NCBI RefSeq assembly: GCF_018294505.1
Contig: NC_057811.1
Coordinates: 31,028,538 to 31,092,537 of the forward strand
Direction of reading: 5' to 3'
Origin: Triticum aestivum
Lineage: Eukaryota > Streptophyta > Magnoliopsida > Poales > Poaceae
DNA: 64,000 nt
Part shown: one piece after another, positions 22,375-34,959 of the stretch
Layout of the letters: each line of letters begins with the position of its first letter
How positions within the stretch are numbered: the first letter of the stretch is position 1
The notes under the pieces: model-generated
What the model saw: the letters and a program-made list of their open reading frames with translations, nothing else
What the model was told of the DNA's origin: nothing
Database searches by the model: none
Translations under genes and position numbers: made by a program

Positions 22375-24400
22375 AGCCCGCGACGTCCTCGAGCACTCTA
22401 GCAGCCCCTCCCCTCATCTCTACGCTTCCCCGAGCCACCCATTCCTCCCCGGATTCCCTCCTCGACCACCATCACTGCCGTGGCCGCTGTCTCGGGACCC
22501 GCTCGATTCCGGTGATCCCGAGCTCTCCTCTCCGTTCCCTCGACACCACTGCATCCACCAGGCTACGGCGGACCTCCCCGTAGCCTCAGGCTCTCCTCTC
22601 CTCCACCGTAGCTTCCCTTTCCCCGGCGGCCGAAGCCTCCCTCCGTCGCGGGCCTTGCTGCTCTCTCCTCAACACTCGTCGGCGGTAGCGGCTACCACCT
22701 CTGGATGCGTCTCTCTCCGCTGGTCATCTGGGTAGGCCACACGCCTCCAGCGGTGGTCGGACGCGCCGGCAAGCGCCGTCGAGGTGGACGCCTCCCTCGT
22801 CTAGGCGCGTGCCCGAGTGGGAGGAAGAAGAAGGCCATGCCAGGCGGGCCCCTCCTTGCGTGACCCCACCTGTCGGCGAGAGGCGGGTGTGGCCCAGCAC
22901 GCCACGCTGGATTAAGTGGAAGCGTCTTCTGTGCTTTGCACGTTCCCCAGGTGAAGACGTACTCTACCACAGCCACGCGCTGGAGTGTGTTTTCCCTGCG
23001 CGACGGCGTACTCTCAGAAATGCGCTTTCAGCCCTGCCCCGCTGGCCGAACCCTTTAAATTTTGAACATTCACCCGTTAGCGGCAAAAATGGACATATTC
23101 TATTTATCTTTCTGCCTAACGAACAAACGCTCACAACTTTTCAACCGTAACTCCGATTGAGGTGATTCCAACGCTCACGTTCTCTGTTCGTCGAGCTTTT
23201 TTTTATGGGACTATTTTCTTGATGTTTGCGCATTCTAAAAATGCCTATTTTTCCCTTGCCCGTAAACAGTGCCCTCCGAGAGAGACCTGTTTTCGGCAAA
23301 TCTTTCCGCGATCATTCCACACTTCTTCCCGGAGTATTTGTCGACCCCAGGCAAGCCAACCTCTTATCATGAGCCCCGAACTTGCATGTTGACTTTGCTT
23401 GCACCTTGTGTGTGTAGTTGCAGTTGTTTCTTATTGTTTTCGTCTGTAGTTATCCCGTTATGCTTATAATGCATGCTTGTGTTTTCATGATATCTTTTTC
23501 CATGCTAATTAGAATGTTGTTATTGATAATGACATGCCACTACTCTACTTTATTTTCATGTCATCGTTATAAAATGCTATGATGATTGTAATACACCGTT
23601 GATATGCTAGCACTTGGTATTGTCATGTTCTTTATGCTATAGTTGTGCACTTGAGAGTTTGATATTTTGTCCATGCAGTTGTATGCCGCATGCTCATTGT
23701 TGCATTCATATTAAATATGCTCATGATGATGGAGAAGATAATAAGATGACTTAATAATAACAAACCTCCTCCGTCATCGATGGGGTCGAGTCATAGTGCC
23801 ACCAAATCGAACTTCTTCAGTGGAGCCACATTTGCCTTTCTGGGAAGGCCTTAATGCGATCTATTGTCGTGCCTCTCGCCGGTGCCTCCAACGATGGAAG
23901 GTTATGGGCGCGCGCTACCCTGATCAGGTAGGCAGACATAAGACTTGTCTGCCCGTGTTTGTTTTTGAGCTGATGTCCCCGTTTGGCACCGTTTATGTTC
24001 TGCCACGACGGTGGCTGTTGGTGTCTTTGGTAGGCACAGGGCCACCTAGGACTGAACCCAAAAGAGGTGTTGGTCGGAGTGGCCGGGAGAGGGTCATGGC
24101 AGTAGGTCGGTTTCATTGGAATGTTGTTGGTCCACCCGAATGGGATGACGAGGCCATGGGTTCCGTGGTGTGGGTACAGTGCACTACCTCTATAGAGTGT
24201 TTATTAAGTCTACCTCTATAGGCCATGGGCTCCGTAGTAGGTCACACTATCAGGTCTTGGTAGAAATGGAGGATAAACCTTAAATAACTAAGTTGATAAA
24301 TGAAATTGTGTAACAAATAATGTGATGACTTGGACTATAAGATAGTCATGAGAAGTCACGATGATGTTAATATGATCACCAAGATGAGGTCTCGGTGAGT

Positions 24401-24528
24401 GTTGAACCAAGTGTGGTTCCGTTTGTGATCCGTGAGTGATCATCGTTTGGTTACAAGGTAACCCGTTGAACCAAGTATGGTTTCGTTTGTGATCCGTGAG
24501 TGATCACCGTTCGGTTGCGAGGCAACCT
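24401..24528 (+). repeat. 64 bp tandem repeat, two copies, in G 3' LTR
   Basis: Units start at 24401 and 24465. It is the counterpart of 16123-16250. Confidence 0.85.
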
Positions 24529-25316
24529 ATTGGTAAGAGAGTCCGAGGGACTCGGTGCACAAGTTTGCTTGCATTGCATGAGTAATATGTTTGCATTTAA
24601 AGAACCATGGCAGAACAGGAGATAGTTGCATAAAGTTAACATGTTATGTCTGCATTGGATATGACCGGTAGCTTATATTCAACATAGTTTCATGATGCCA
24701 TGTCATGCTTTGATTTATATGTTAAATTATGCCATGATTGAGATGATATGCTATTTTTTGCTATTGCCATGTTATAAGCATGTTTTGATATGCCATGTTA
24801 TTGCCATGATAGTAGATGTCATAATGTTGTTCATGTTTAGTTGATCTATATCATGCCATGTTTAGTAATTGATATGAGATAGGTGGTTGCATGCACTTGG
24901 TTCTTGCTTTGTCTTCTGTTTGTTTGGAGGCTATGTATTTGGTTGTCTTGCACGTACATTCAATGTACTGACCTGGCGTGTCATGCCAGTTTTGTAGGTC
25001 GTGCCCGAATTGTTCGTTTGTTGCATCGTGCTAGGCCGTAATCTTGCCAGTCCTGTTAGTTGTGGAGCCCAGCCAGAGTTGTTATGCTGCCAAACCAAGA
25101 CTTCCGCCACCACTTAAATAGACTTCCGCCGCCATTTAAATGGAGCCCAGCAAGATAATTGTATTCATCAACAATGTAATCATGTACACATGTATTTGAT
25201 GAATATTCTTGTACCTGGAATGTTGTATCATGGACCTGTCGTGCGTCAGGTGTTATCCTGGGCTAATGTGCGAAGGCCCCTGCTCCATGCGGATCGGGGT
25301 GCCACACTACGATCGA

Positions 25317-26543
25317 GATTCAATAAACCATTCACCTTGGGTGTATGACCACAGAAGGTTTAATTCATGTAAACAGAATAATAATTATTCTTTGACTTAA
25401 ATGAATAACCGTATTCCAATAAATATGATCCAATCATATTACGCTCAACGCAAACACCAAATAACATTTATTTTAGGTTCAACACTAATCCCGAAGATAA
25501 AGGGAGTGTGCGATGGTGATATTATCAACCTTGGAACCACTTCCAACACACATCGTCACTTCACCATTAACTAGTCTCTCTTCATTCTGCAACTCCCGTT
25601 TCGAGTTACTAATCTTAGCAACTAAACTAGTATCAAATACTGAGGGGTTGCTATAAACACTAGTAAAGTACACATCAATAACATGTCTATCAAATATACC
25701 ATTGTTCACTTTGCCATCCTTCTTATCCACCAAATACTTGGGGAAGTCCCGCTTCAAGTGACCAGTCCCTTTGCAGTAGAAGAACTTAGTCTCAGGCTTA
25801 GGTCCAGACTTGGGTTTTTTTCACTTGAGCAGCAACTTGCTTGCCGTTCTTCTTGAAATTCCCCTTCTTCCCTTTGCCCTTTTTTATTGAAACTAGTGGT
25901 CTTGTCAACCATCAACACTTGATGCTTTTCTTGATTTCTACCTTCGCCGATTTTAGCATCGCGAAGAGCTTGGGAATTGTTTTCGTCATTCGTTGCATAT
26001 TATAGTTCATCACGAAGTTCTCGTAACTTGGTGATAGTGACTAGAGAACTTTTGTCAATTTCTATCTTATCTGGAAGATTAACTCCCACTTGATTCAAGC
26101 AATTGTAGTACCCAGACAATCTGAGCACATGCTCACTGGTTGAGCTATTCTCCTCCATCTTGTAGGCAAAGTACCGTTAGAGGTCTCATACCTCTTGACA
26201 CGGGCATGAGTATGAAATACCAATTTCAACTCTTGGAACAACTTATATACTCCATGGTTTTCAAAACATTTTTGAAGTCCCGGTTCTAAGCCGTAAAACA
26301 TGGTGCACTAGACTATCAAGTAGTCATCATACCTAGCTTTTGTCAAAACGTTCATAACATTTGCATCTGCCCCTGCAATAGGTCCGTCACCTAGCAGTGC
26401 ATCAACGACACAATTCTTCTGTGCAGCATTGAGGATAATCCTTAGATCACGAAGCTAGTCCGCATCATTTCTACTAACATCTTTCAACTTATTTTTCACT
26501 AGGAAGATATCAAAAATAAACGGGGAGCTACATCGTGAGCTAT
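25317..26543 (-). pseudogene. Copia C gag and protease remnant
   Basis: The best remaining frames are 26095-26301 (gag, FYGLEPGLQKCFENHG) and 25485-25757. The latter holds KYLVDKKDGKVNNG and a protease relic whose active site reads FDTSLVAK instead of FDTGSVAN, so the glycine of DTG is lost. The initiator codon is ATA (26541-26543) where A and T have ATG. Multiple shifts separate the pieces. The zinc-knuckle region near 25750-25790 is damaged too. Confidence 0.82.
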
Positions 26544-26568
26544 TGATCTACAACATAGATATGCTAAT
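25317..26568 (-). mobile_element. Copia element C, gag to protease part
   Basis: Diverged BARE1/Angela-type sequence aligning with A positions about 560-1830. It is bounded on the left by G and on the right by B. It continues at 49186 after B. It is more decayed than A and T, consistent with being the oldest insertion. Confidence 0.85.
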
Positions 26569-27970
26569 TGCTACCTCTTGAGCACTGCGTTGGTTTTCCC
26601 TTGAAGAGGAAAGGGTGATGCAGCAAAGTAGTGTAAGTATTTCCCCCAGTTATGGAGAACCAAGGTATCAATCCAGTAGGAGGCCACGCACGAGTCCCTC
26701 GCATCTACACAAACAAATAAATCCTCGCAACCAACGCAATAAAGGGGTTGTCAATCCCTTCACGGTCACTTACGAGAGTGAGATCTGATAGATATGATAA
26801 GATAATATTTTTGGTATTTTTATGATAAAGATGCAAAGTAAGGAAAGCAAAATAAAGACGACGCTAGAAATAACTTGTTTACGGGAGATTAATATGATGG
26901 AAAATAGACCCGGGGGCCATAGGTTTCACTAGTGGCTTCTCTCAAGAGCATAAGTATTACGGTGGGTGAACAAATTACTGTTGAGCAATTGACAGAATTG
27001 ATCATAGTTATGAGAATATCTAGGTATGATCATGTATATAGGCATCACGTCCGAGACAAGTAGACCGATTCCTGCCTGCATCTACTACTATTACTCCACA
27101 CATCGACCGCTATCCAGCATGCATCTAGAGTATTAAGTTCATAAGAATAGAGTAACGCTTTAAGTAAGATGACATGTTGTAGAGGGATAAACTCATGCAA
27201 TATGATATAAACCCCATCTTGTTATCCTCGATGGCAACAATACAATACGTGCCTTGCTGCCCCTACTGTCACTAAGAAAGGACACCGCAAGATTGAACCC
27301 AAAGCTAAGCACTTATCCCATTGCAAGAAAGATCAATCAAGTCGGCCAAACCAAACTGATAATTCGAAGAGACTTGCAAAGATAACCAATCATACATAAA
27401 AGAATTCGGAGAAGACTCAAATATTGTTCATAGATAAACTTGATCATAAACCCACAATTCATGGGTCTCAACAAACACACCGAAAAAGAACATTACATCG
27501 AATAGATCTCCACCAGAGAGGGGGAGAACATTTTATTGAGATCCATAAAGAGAGAAGAAGCCATCTAGCTAATAACTATGGACCCGAAGGTCTGAGGTAA
27601 ACTACTCACACATCATCGGAGAGGCTATGGTGTTGATGTAGAAGCCCTCCATGATCGATGCCCCCTCCGGCGGAGCTCCGGAAAAGGCCCCAAGATGGGA
27701 TCTCACTGGTACAGAAGGTTGCGGCGGTGGAATTAGGTTTTTGGCTCCGTATCTGGTAGTTTGGGGGTACGTAGGTATATATAGGAGGAAGAAGTACGTC
27801 GGTGGAGCAACATGGGGCCCACGAGGGTGGAGGGCGCGCCCAGGGGGGTAGGCGCGCCCCCTACCTCATGCCCTCCTGGTTGATGTCTTGACGTAGGGTC
27901 CAAGTCCTCTGGATCACGTTCGTTCCGAAAATCACGTTCCCGAAGGTTTCATTCCGTTTGGACTCCGTTT
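26569..27970 (-). repeat. B 3' LTR, distal part (left of T)
   Basis: It aligns with 47655-49000 of the other LTR, including GACCCGGGGGCCATAGG near 26905 and the GTATATATAGGAGG TATA-like stretch near 27771. T interrupts it at 27970/27971. Confidence 0.92.
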
Positions 27971-29699
27971 TGTTGGGGAACGTAGTAATTTCAAAAAAAT
28001 TCTACGCACACGCAAGATCATGGTGATGCATAGCAACGAGAGGGGAGAGTGTTGTCTACGTACCCTCGTAGACCGAAAGCGGAAGCGTTAACACAACGCG
28101 GTTGATGTAGTCATACGTCTTCATGATCCAACCGATCAAGTACCGAACGCACGGCACCTCCGAGTTCAGCACACGTTCAGCTCGATGACGACCCTCGAAC
28201 TCTGATCCAACCGAGTGTTGAGGGAGAGTTTCGTCAGCACGACGGCGTGGTGACGAGTGATGATGTTCTACCGACGCAGGGCTTCGCCTAAGCACCACTA
28301 AGATATTATCGAGGTGTAATATGGTGGAGGGGGGCACCGCACACGGCTAAAAGATCGTTGATCAATTCTGTGTTTAGAGGTGCCCCCGTATATAAAGGTG
28401 CAAGGGGCAGGCCGTCGTCCAAGGAGGAGAGGCGCGCCTAGGAGGAGTCCTACTCCTACCGGGAGTAGGACTCCCCCCTTTTTCCTTGTTGGACTAGGAG
28501 AGAGGGGGAAGAGGTGGAGGGGAGGAAGGAAGGGGGGCGCCGCCCCCCTCTCCTTGTCCTATTCGCACTGGGGGGGGGGGAAGGGGCACGCGGCCCTGCC
28601 CTGGCCTCCTCTCATCTCTTCCACCTAGGCCCAATAAGGCCCATTAAGTTACTGGGGGGTTCCGGTAACCTCCCGGTACTCCGGAAAAATCGTTTCACCT
28701 GGAACACTTCCGATGTCCAAACATAGGCTTCCAATATATCAATCCTTATGTCTCGACCATTTCGAGACTCCTCGTCATGTCCGTGATCACATCTGGAACT
28801 CCGAACAACCTTCGGTACTTCAAAACATATAAACTCATAATAGAACTATCATCGTAACGTTAAGCGTGCGGACCCTACGGGTTCGAGAACTATGTAGACA
28901 TGACTGAGACACCTCTCCGGTCAATAACCAATAGCGGAACCTGGATGCTCATATTGGTTCCCACATATTCTACGAAGATCTTTATCGGTCAGACCGCATA
29001 ACAACATACGTTGTTCCCATTGTCATCGGTATGTTACTTGCCCGAGATTCGATCGTCGGTATCTCTATACCTAGTTCAATCTCGTTACCGGCAAGTCTCT
29101 TTACTCGTTCCGTAATACATCATCCCGCAACTAACTCATTAGTCACAATTCTTGCAAGGCTTATAGTGATGTGTATTACTGAGTGGGCCCAGAGATACCT
29201 CTCTGACAATCGGAGTGACAAATCCTAATCTCGAAATACGCCAACCCAACAAGTACCTTTGGATACACCTGTACAGCACCTTTATAATCACCCAGTTACG
29301 TTGTGACGTTTGGTAGCACACAAAGTGTTCCTCCAATAAACGGGAGTTGCATAATCTCATAGTCATAGGAAAATGCATAAGTCATGAAGAAGGCAATAGC
29401 AACATACTAAACGATCGAGTGCTAAGCTAACGGAATGGGTCAAGTCAATCACATCATTCTCCTAATGATGTGATCCCGTTAATCAAATGACAACTCATGT
29501 CTATGGCTAGGAAACATGACCATCTTTGATCAACGAGCTAGTCAAGTAGAGGCATACTAGTGACACTTTGTTTGTCTATGTATTCACACATGTATTATGT
29601 TTCCGGTTAATACAATTCTAGCATGAATAGTAAACATTTATCATGATATAAGGAAATAAATAATAACTTTATTATTGCCTCTAGGGCATATTTCCTTCA
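27971..29699 (-). repeat. T LTR1 (3' LTR)
   Basis: TGTTGGGG to TTCCTTCA, 1729 bp. TATA-like TATATAAA (plus strand) at 28389-28396. It lacks about 10 bp of the C-rich run before the TATA found in other copies. Confidence 0.95.
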
Positions 29700-29711
29700 G
29701 TCTCCCACTTG
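29700..29711 (-). other. Polypurine tract of T internal region 1
   Basis: CAAGTGGGAGAC on the minus strand, abutting the LTR start TGAAGGAAAT. Confidence 0.85.
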
Positions 29712-29732
29712 CACTAGAGTCAATAATCTTGA

Positions 29733-30467
29733 TTACACAGTAATGATTCTTACACCCATGGAGTCTTGGTGCTGATCATGTTTTGCTCGTGGAAGAGGCT
29801 TAGTCAACGGTTCTGCAACATTCAGATCCGTATGTATCTTGCAAATTTCTATGTCTCCCACCTGGACTAAATCCCGGATGGAATTGAAGCGTCTTTTGAT
29901 GTGCTTGGTTTTCTTGTGAAATCTGGATTCCTTTGCTAAGGCAATTGCACCAGTATTGTCACAAAAGATTTTCATTGGTCCCGATGCACTAGGTATAACA
30001 CCTAGATCGGATATGAACTCCTTCATCCAGACTCCTTCATTTGCTGCTTCCGAAGCAGCTATGTACTCTGCTTCACACGTAGATCCCGCCACGACACTTT
30101 GCTTAGAACTGCACCAACTGACAGCTCCAGCGTTCAATGTAAACACGTATCCGGTTTGCGATTTAGAATCGTCCGGATCAGTGTCAAAGCTTGCATCAAC
30201 GTAACCATCTACGATGAGCTCTTTCTCACCTCCATAAACAAGAAACATATCCTTAGTCCTTTTCAGGTATTTCAGGATGTTCTTGACCGCTGCCCAATGA
30301 TCCACTCCTGGATTACTTTGGTACCTCCCTGCTAAACTTATAGCAAGGCAAACATCAGGTCTGGTACACAACATTGCATACATGATAGAGCCTATGGCTG
30401 AAGCATAGGGAACATCTTTCATCTTCTCTCTATCTTCTGTAGTGGTCGGGCATTGAGTCTTACTCAA
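29733..30467 (-). pseudogene. Copia RNase H, T copy 1
   Basis: C-terminal RT thumb and Ty1/copia RNase H domain, which removes template RNA. Visible motifs: DVCLAISLAGRYQSNPG, VDGYVDASFDTD, SKQSVVAGSTCEAEYIA and FCDNTGAIALAKE; these contain the catalytic acidic residues. The frame ends at the natural stop (29733-29735). It is separated from RT by a one-base deletion near 30466 (CAATTCAC here, CAATCTCAC in copy 2). Confidence 0.9.
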
Positions 30468-31543
30468 TTCACACCTTGTAATACAGGCAAGAACCCTTTC
30501 TTTGCTTCATCCATTTTGAACTTCTTCAAAACTTTGTCAAGGTATGTGCTTTGTGAAAGTCCAATTAAGCGTCTTGATCTATCTCTATAGATCTTGATGC
30601 CCAATATATATGCAGCTTCACCGAGGTCTTTCATTGAAAAACTCTTATTCAAGTATCCCTTTATGCTATCCAGAAATTCTATATCATTTCCAATTAGCAA
30701 TATGTCATCCGCATATAATATCAGAAATGCAACTGAGCTCCCACTCACTTTCTTGTAAATACAGGCTTCTCCAAAAGTTTCTATAAAACCAAATGCTTTG
30801 ATCACACTATCAAAGCGTTTATTCCAACTCCGAGAGGCTTGCACCAGTCCATAAATGGATCACTGGAGCTTGCACATTTTGTTAGCTCCCTTTGGATCGA
30901 CAAAACCTTCTGGTTGCATCATATACAACTCTTCTTCCAGAAATCCATTCAGGAATGCAGTTTTTATATCCATTTGCCAAATTTCATAATCATAAAATGC
31001 AGCAATTGCTAACATGATTCGGACAGACTTAAGCATCGCTACGGGTGAGAAGGTCTCATCGTAGTCAATCCCTTGAACTTGTAGAAAACCTTTCGCAACA
31101 AGTCAAGCTTTATAGACAGTAACATTACCGTCAGCGTCAGTCTTCTTCTTGAAGATCCATTTATTTTCAATTGCTTGCCGATCATCGGGCAAGTCAACCA
31201 AAGTCCATACTTTGTTCTCATACATGGATCCCATCTCGGATTTCATGTCCTCAAGCCATTTTGCGGAATCTGGGCTCATCATCGCTTCTTCATAGTTCGT
31301 AGGTTCGTCATGGTCTAATAACATAACCTCCAGAACAGGATTACCGTACCACTCTGGTGCGGATCTTAATCTGGTTGACCTACGAGGTTCAGTAATAACT
31401 TGATCTGAAGTTTCATGATCATTATCATTAACTTCCTCACTAATTGGTGTAGGTTTCGCAGAAATTGGTTTCTGTGATGTTCTACTTTCCAATAAGGGAG
31501 CAGGTAAAGTTACCTCATCAAGTTCTACTTTCCTCCCACTCAC
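30464..31543 (-). pseudogene. Copia reverse transcriptase, T copy 1
   Basis: The integrase-RT linker and the RVT_2 type reverse transcriptase. The catalytic YADD is near 30709-30720 (LILYADDILL). Two CGA to TGA changes break it, at 31103-31105 and 30860-30862; copy 2 keeps arginine at both. The N-terminal part is acidic and serine/proline-rich, as usual for the linker (EVNDNDHETSD, STRLRSAPEW). Confidence 0.9.
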
Positions 31544-32962
31544 TTATTTCGAGAGAAACTCCTTCTCTAGAAAGGATCCATTCTTAGCAACGAATGTCGT
31601 GCCTTCGCATACGTGATAGAAGGTGTACCCAACAGTCTCCTTTGGGTATCCTATGAAGACACATTTCTCCGATTTAGGTTTGAGCTTATCAGGTTGAAGT
31701 TTCTTCACATAAGCATCGCAACCCCAAATTTTAAGAAACGACAACTTTGGTTTCTTGCCAAACCATAGTTCGTAAGGCGTCGTCTCAACGGATTTCGATG
31801 GTGCCCTATTTAGAGTGAATGCAGCCGTCTCTAAAGCATAACCCCAAAACGATAGCGGTAAATCAGTAAGAGACATCATAGATCGCACCATATCTAGTAA
31901 AGTACGATTACGACGTTCGGACACACCATTACGCTGTGGTGTTCCGGGTGGCGTGAGTTGCGAAACTATTCCGCATTGTTTCAAATGTAGGCCAAACTCG
32001 TAACTCAAATATTCTCCTCCACGATCTGATCGTAGAAACTTTATTTTCTTGTTATGATGATTTTCAACTTTGCTCTGAAATTCTTTGAACTTTTCAAATG
32101 TTTCAGACTTATGTTTCATTAAGTAGATATACCCATATCTGCTCAAATCATCTGTGAAGGTGAGAAAATAATGATATCTGCCACGAGCCTCAATATTCAT
32201 CGGACCACATACATCTGTATGTATGATTTCCAACAAATCAGTTGCTCTCTCCATAGTTCCGAAGAACGGTGTTTTAGTCATCTTGTCCATGAGACACGGT
32301 TCGCAAGTACCAAGTGATTCATAATAAAGTGATTCCAAAACTCCATCAGTATGGAGTTTCTTCATGCGCTTTACACCGATATGACCTAAACGGCATTGCC
32401 ACAAATAAGTTGCACTATCATTATCAACTCTGCATTTTTTGGCTTCGACATTATGAATATGTGTGTCACTACTACCGAGATTCATTAAAAATAGACCACT
32501 CTTCAAGGGTGCATGACCATAAAAGATATTATTCATATAAATAGAACAACCATTATTCTCTAATTTAAATGAATAACCGTCTCGTATCAAACAAGATCCA
32601 GATATAATGTTCATGCTCAACGCTGGCACCAAATAACAATTATTTAGGTCTAATACTAATCCCGAAGGTAGATGTAGAGGTAGCGTGCCGACGGCGATCA
32701 CATCGACTTTGGAACCATTTCCCACGCGCATCGTCACCTCGTCCTTAGCCAGTGTTCGCTTAATCCGTAGTCCCTGTTTCGAGTTGCAAATATTAGCAAC
32801 AGAACCAGCATCAAATACCCAGGTGCTACTGCGAGCTCTGGTAAGGTACACATCAATAACATGTATATCACATATACCTTTGTTCACCTTGCCATCCTTC
32901 TTATCCGCCAAATACTTGGGCAGTTCCGCTTCCAGTGACCAGTCTGCTTGCAGTAGAAGCAC
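31544..32962 (-). pseudogene. Copia protease and integrase, T copy 1
   Basis: 472 codons. The protease active site reads DAG rather than DTG (32804-32812). The integrase zinc-binding region has CRLGH and CEPC, but its first histidine is glutamine (LWQC). The core keeps all three catalytic acids: D in HTDVCGP, D in LRSDRGGEY, E in NGVSERRNRT. It ends at TAA at 31544-31546, where copy 2 reads GAA. A one-base loss near 32918 puts it out of frame with gag. Confidence 0.92.
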
Positions 32963-33717
32963 TCAGTCTCAGGCTTAGGTCCAGATTTGGGTTTCTTCTC
33001 CTGAACAACAACTTGCTTGCTGTTCTTCTTGAAGTTCCCCTTCTTCTTCCATTTGCCCTTTTTCTTGAAACTAGTGGTCTTATTGACCATCAACACTTGA
33101 TGCTCCTTTTTGATTTCTACCTCCGCTGCCTTTAGCATTGCGAAGAGCTCGGGAATTGTCTTATTCATCCCTTGCATGTTATAGTTCATCACGAAGCTCT
33201 TGTAGCTTGGTGGCAGTGATTGAAGAATTCTGTCAATGACGCTATCATCCGGAAGATTAACTCCCAGTTGAATCAAGTGATTATTATACCCAGACATTTT
33301 GAGTATATGCTCACTGACAGAACTATTCTCTTCCATCTTGCAGCTGTAGAACTTATTGGAGACTTCATATCTCTCAATCCGGGCATTTGCTTGAAATATT
33401 AACTTCAACTCCTGGAACATCTCATATGCTCCATGACGTTCAAAACGTCGTTGAAGACCCGGTTCTAAGCCGTAAAGCATGGCACACTGAACTATTGAGT
33501 AGTCATCAGCTTTGCTCTGCCAGACGTTCATACCTTCTGGTGTTGCTCTTGCAGGTGGCCTGGCACCCAACGGTGCTTCCAGGACGTAATTCTTCTGTGC
33601 AGCAATGAGGATAATCCTCAAGTTACGGACCCAGTCCGTGTAATTGCTACCATCATCTTTCAACTTTGCTTTCTCAAGGAACGCATTAAAATTCAACGGA
33701 ACAACATCACGGGCCAT
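32926..33717 (-). pseudogene. Copia gag, T copy 1
   Basis: It starts at the ATG at 33715-33717 (MARDVVPLNF). The gag core is intact through about residue 210, then a lysine-rich stretch and the CCHC zinc knuckle (CFYCKQTGHWKRNC) near 32925-32965. The one-base deletion in the G run at 32917-32920 (GGG here, GGGG in A and copy 2) throws the following pol out of frame. Of all gag copies in the window this is the least damaged. Confidence 0.92.
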
Positions 33718-34942
33718 CTATCTACAATTGACATAGACAAGCAAGATACTATCAGGTACTAAGTTCATGATAAATTTAAGTTCTATTAATCATATTACTT
33801 AAGAACTACCACTTAGATAGACATCTCTGTAATCATCTAAGTGATTACGTGATCCAAATCAACTAAACCATAACCGATCATCACGTGAAATGGAGTAGTT
33901 TTCAATGGTGAACATCACTATGTTGATCATATCTACTATATGATTCACGCTCGACCTTTCGGTCTCAGTGTTCCGAGGCCATATCTGCATATGCTAGGCT
34001 CGTCAAGTATAACCTGAGTATTCTGCGTGTGCAAAACTGGCTTGCACCCGTTGTAGATGGATGTAGAGCTTATCACACCCGATCATCACGTGGTGTCTGG
34101 GCACGACGAACTTTGGCAACGGTGCATACTCAGGGAGAACACTTTTATTTTGAAATTTTAGTGAGAGATCATCTTATAATGCTACCGTCAATCAAAGCAA
34201 GATAAGATGCATAAAAGATAAACATCACATGCAATCAATATAAGTGATATGATATGGCCATCATCATCTTGTGCTTGTGATCTCCATCTCCGAAGCACCG
34301 TCATGATCACCATCGTCACCGGCTCGACACCTTGATCTCCATCGTAGCATCGTTGTCGTCTCGCTAACTATTGCTTTTACGACTATCGCTACCGCTTAGT
34401 GATAAAGTAAAACAATTACATGGCGATTGCATTGCATACAATAAAGCGACAACCATATGGCTCCTGCAAGTTGCCGATAACTCGGTTACAAAACATGATC
34501 ATCTCATACAATAAAATATAGCATCATGTCTTGACCATATCACATCACAACATGCCCTGCAAAAGCAAGTTAGACGTCCTCTACTTTGTTGTTGCAAGTT
34601 TTACGTGGCTGCTACGGGCTTAGCAAGAACCGTTCTTACCTACGCATCAAAACCACAACGATAGTTTGTCAAGTTGGTGATGTTTTAACCTTCGCAAGGA
34701 CCGGGCGTAGCCACACTCGGTTCAACTAAAGTGAGAGAGACAGACACCCGCCAGTCACCTTTAAGCAATGAGTGCTCGCAAAGGTGAAACCAGTCTCGCG
34801 TAAGCAGTACGCATAATGTCGGTCCGGGCCGCTTCATCTCACAATACCGCTGAACCAAAGTATGACATGCTGGTAAGTAGTATGACTTATATCGCCCACA
34901 ACTCACTTGTGTTCTACTCGTGCATAACATCAACGCATAAAA
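33718..34942 (-). other. Untranslated leader of T internal region 1
   Basis: No coding frame. Nearly identical to 40715-41937 and 1816-3039. Confidence 0.8.
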
Positions 34943-34958
34943 CCAGGCTCGGATGCCA
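34943..34958 (-). other. Primer binding site of T internal region 1 (variant)
   Basis: TGGCATCCGAGCCTGG, as in A and in T region 2. It lies directly before the middle LTR. Confidence 0.8.
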
Positions 34959-34959
34959 C

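Larger units (their letters stand above)
15473..25316 (+). mobile_element. Element G: long-LTR, pol-less retrotransposon (LARD-like)
   Basis: It consists of the right part of a 5' LTR (15473-17035), a Met-tRNA type primer site, an internal region of about 2.9 kb without the inserted solo LTR, a polypurine tract and a 4919 bp 3' LTR. No reverse transcriptase, RNase H or integrase could be found. LTRs of 4-5 kb with a short pol-less interior match the class described as LARD (for example Sukkula of barley), but the family name is not asserted. It is inserted in Copia C; the right target copy would be CTACG at 25317-25321. Confidence 0.78.
20398..25316 (+). repeat. 3' LTR of G (4.9 kb)
   Basis: Starts TGTAACTGCCCC and ends GGGGTGCCACA. 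The middle part (about 21980-22900) is GC- and CT-rich and gives several long chance frames in both strands. The last 1.56 kb match the visible 5' LTR. Nothing in it looks like a gene. Confidence 0.85.

Noticed and set aside
22085..22438. Long frames on both strands of the GC-rich middle of the G LTR
   Set aside because: High GC content lowers stop frequency; frames overlap on opposite strands and contain no recognisable domain.
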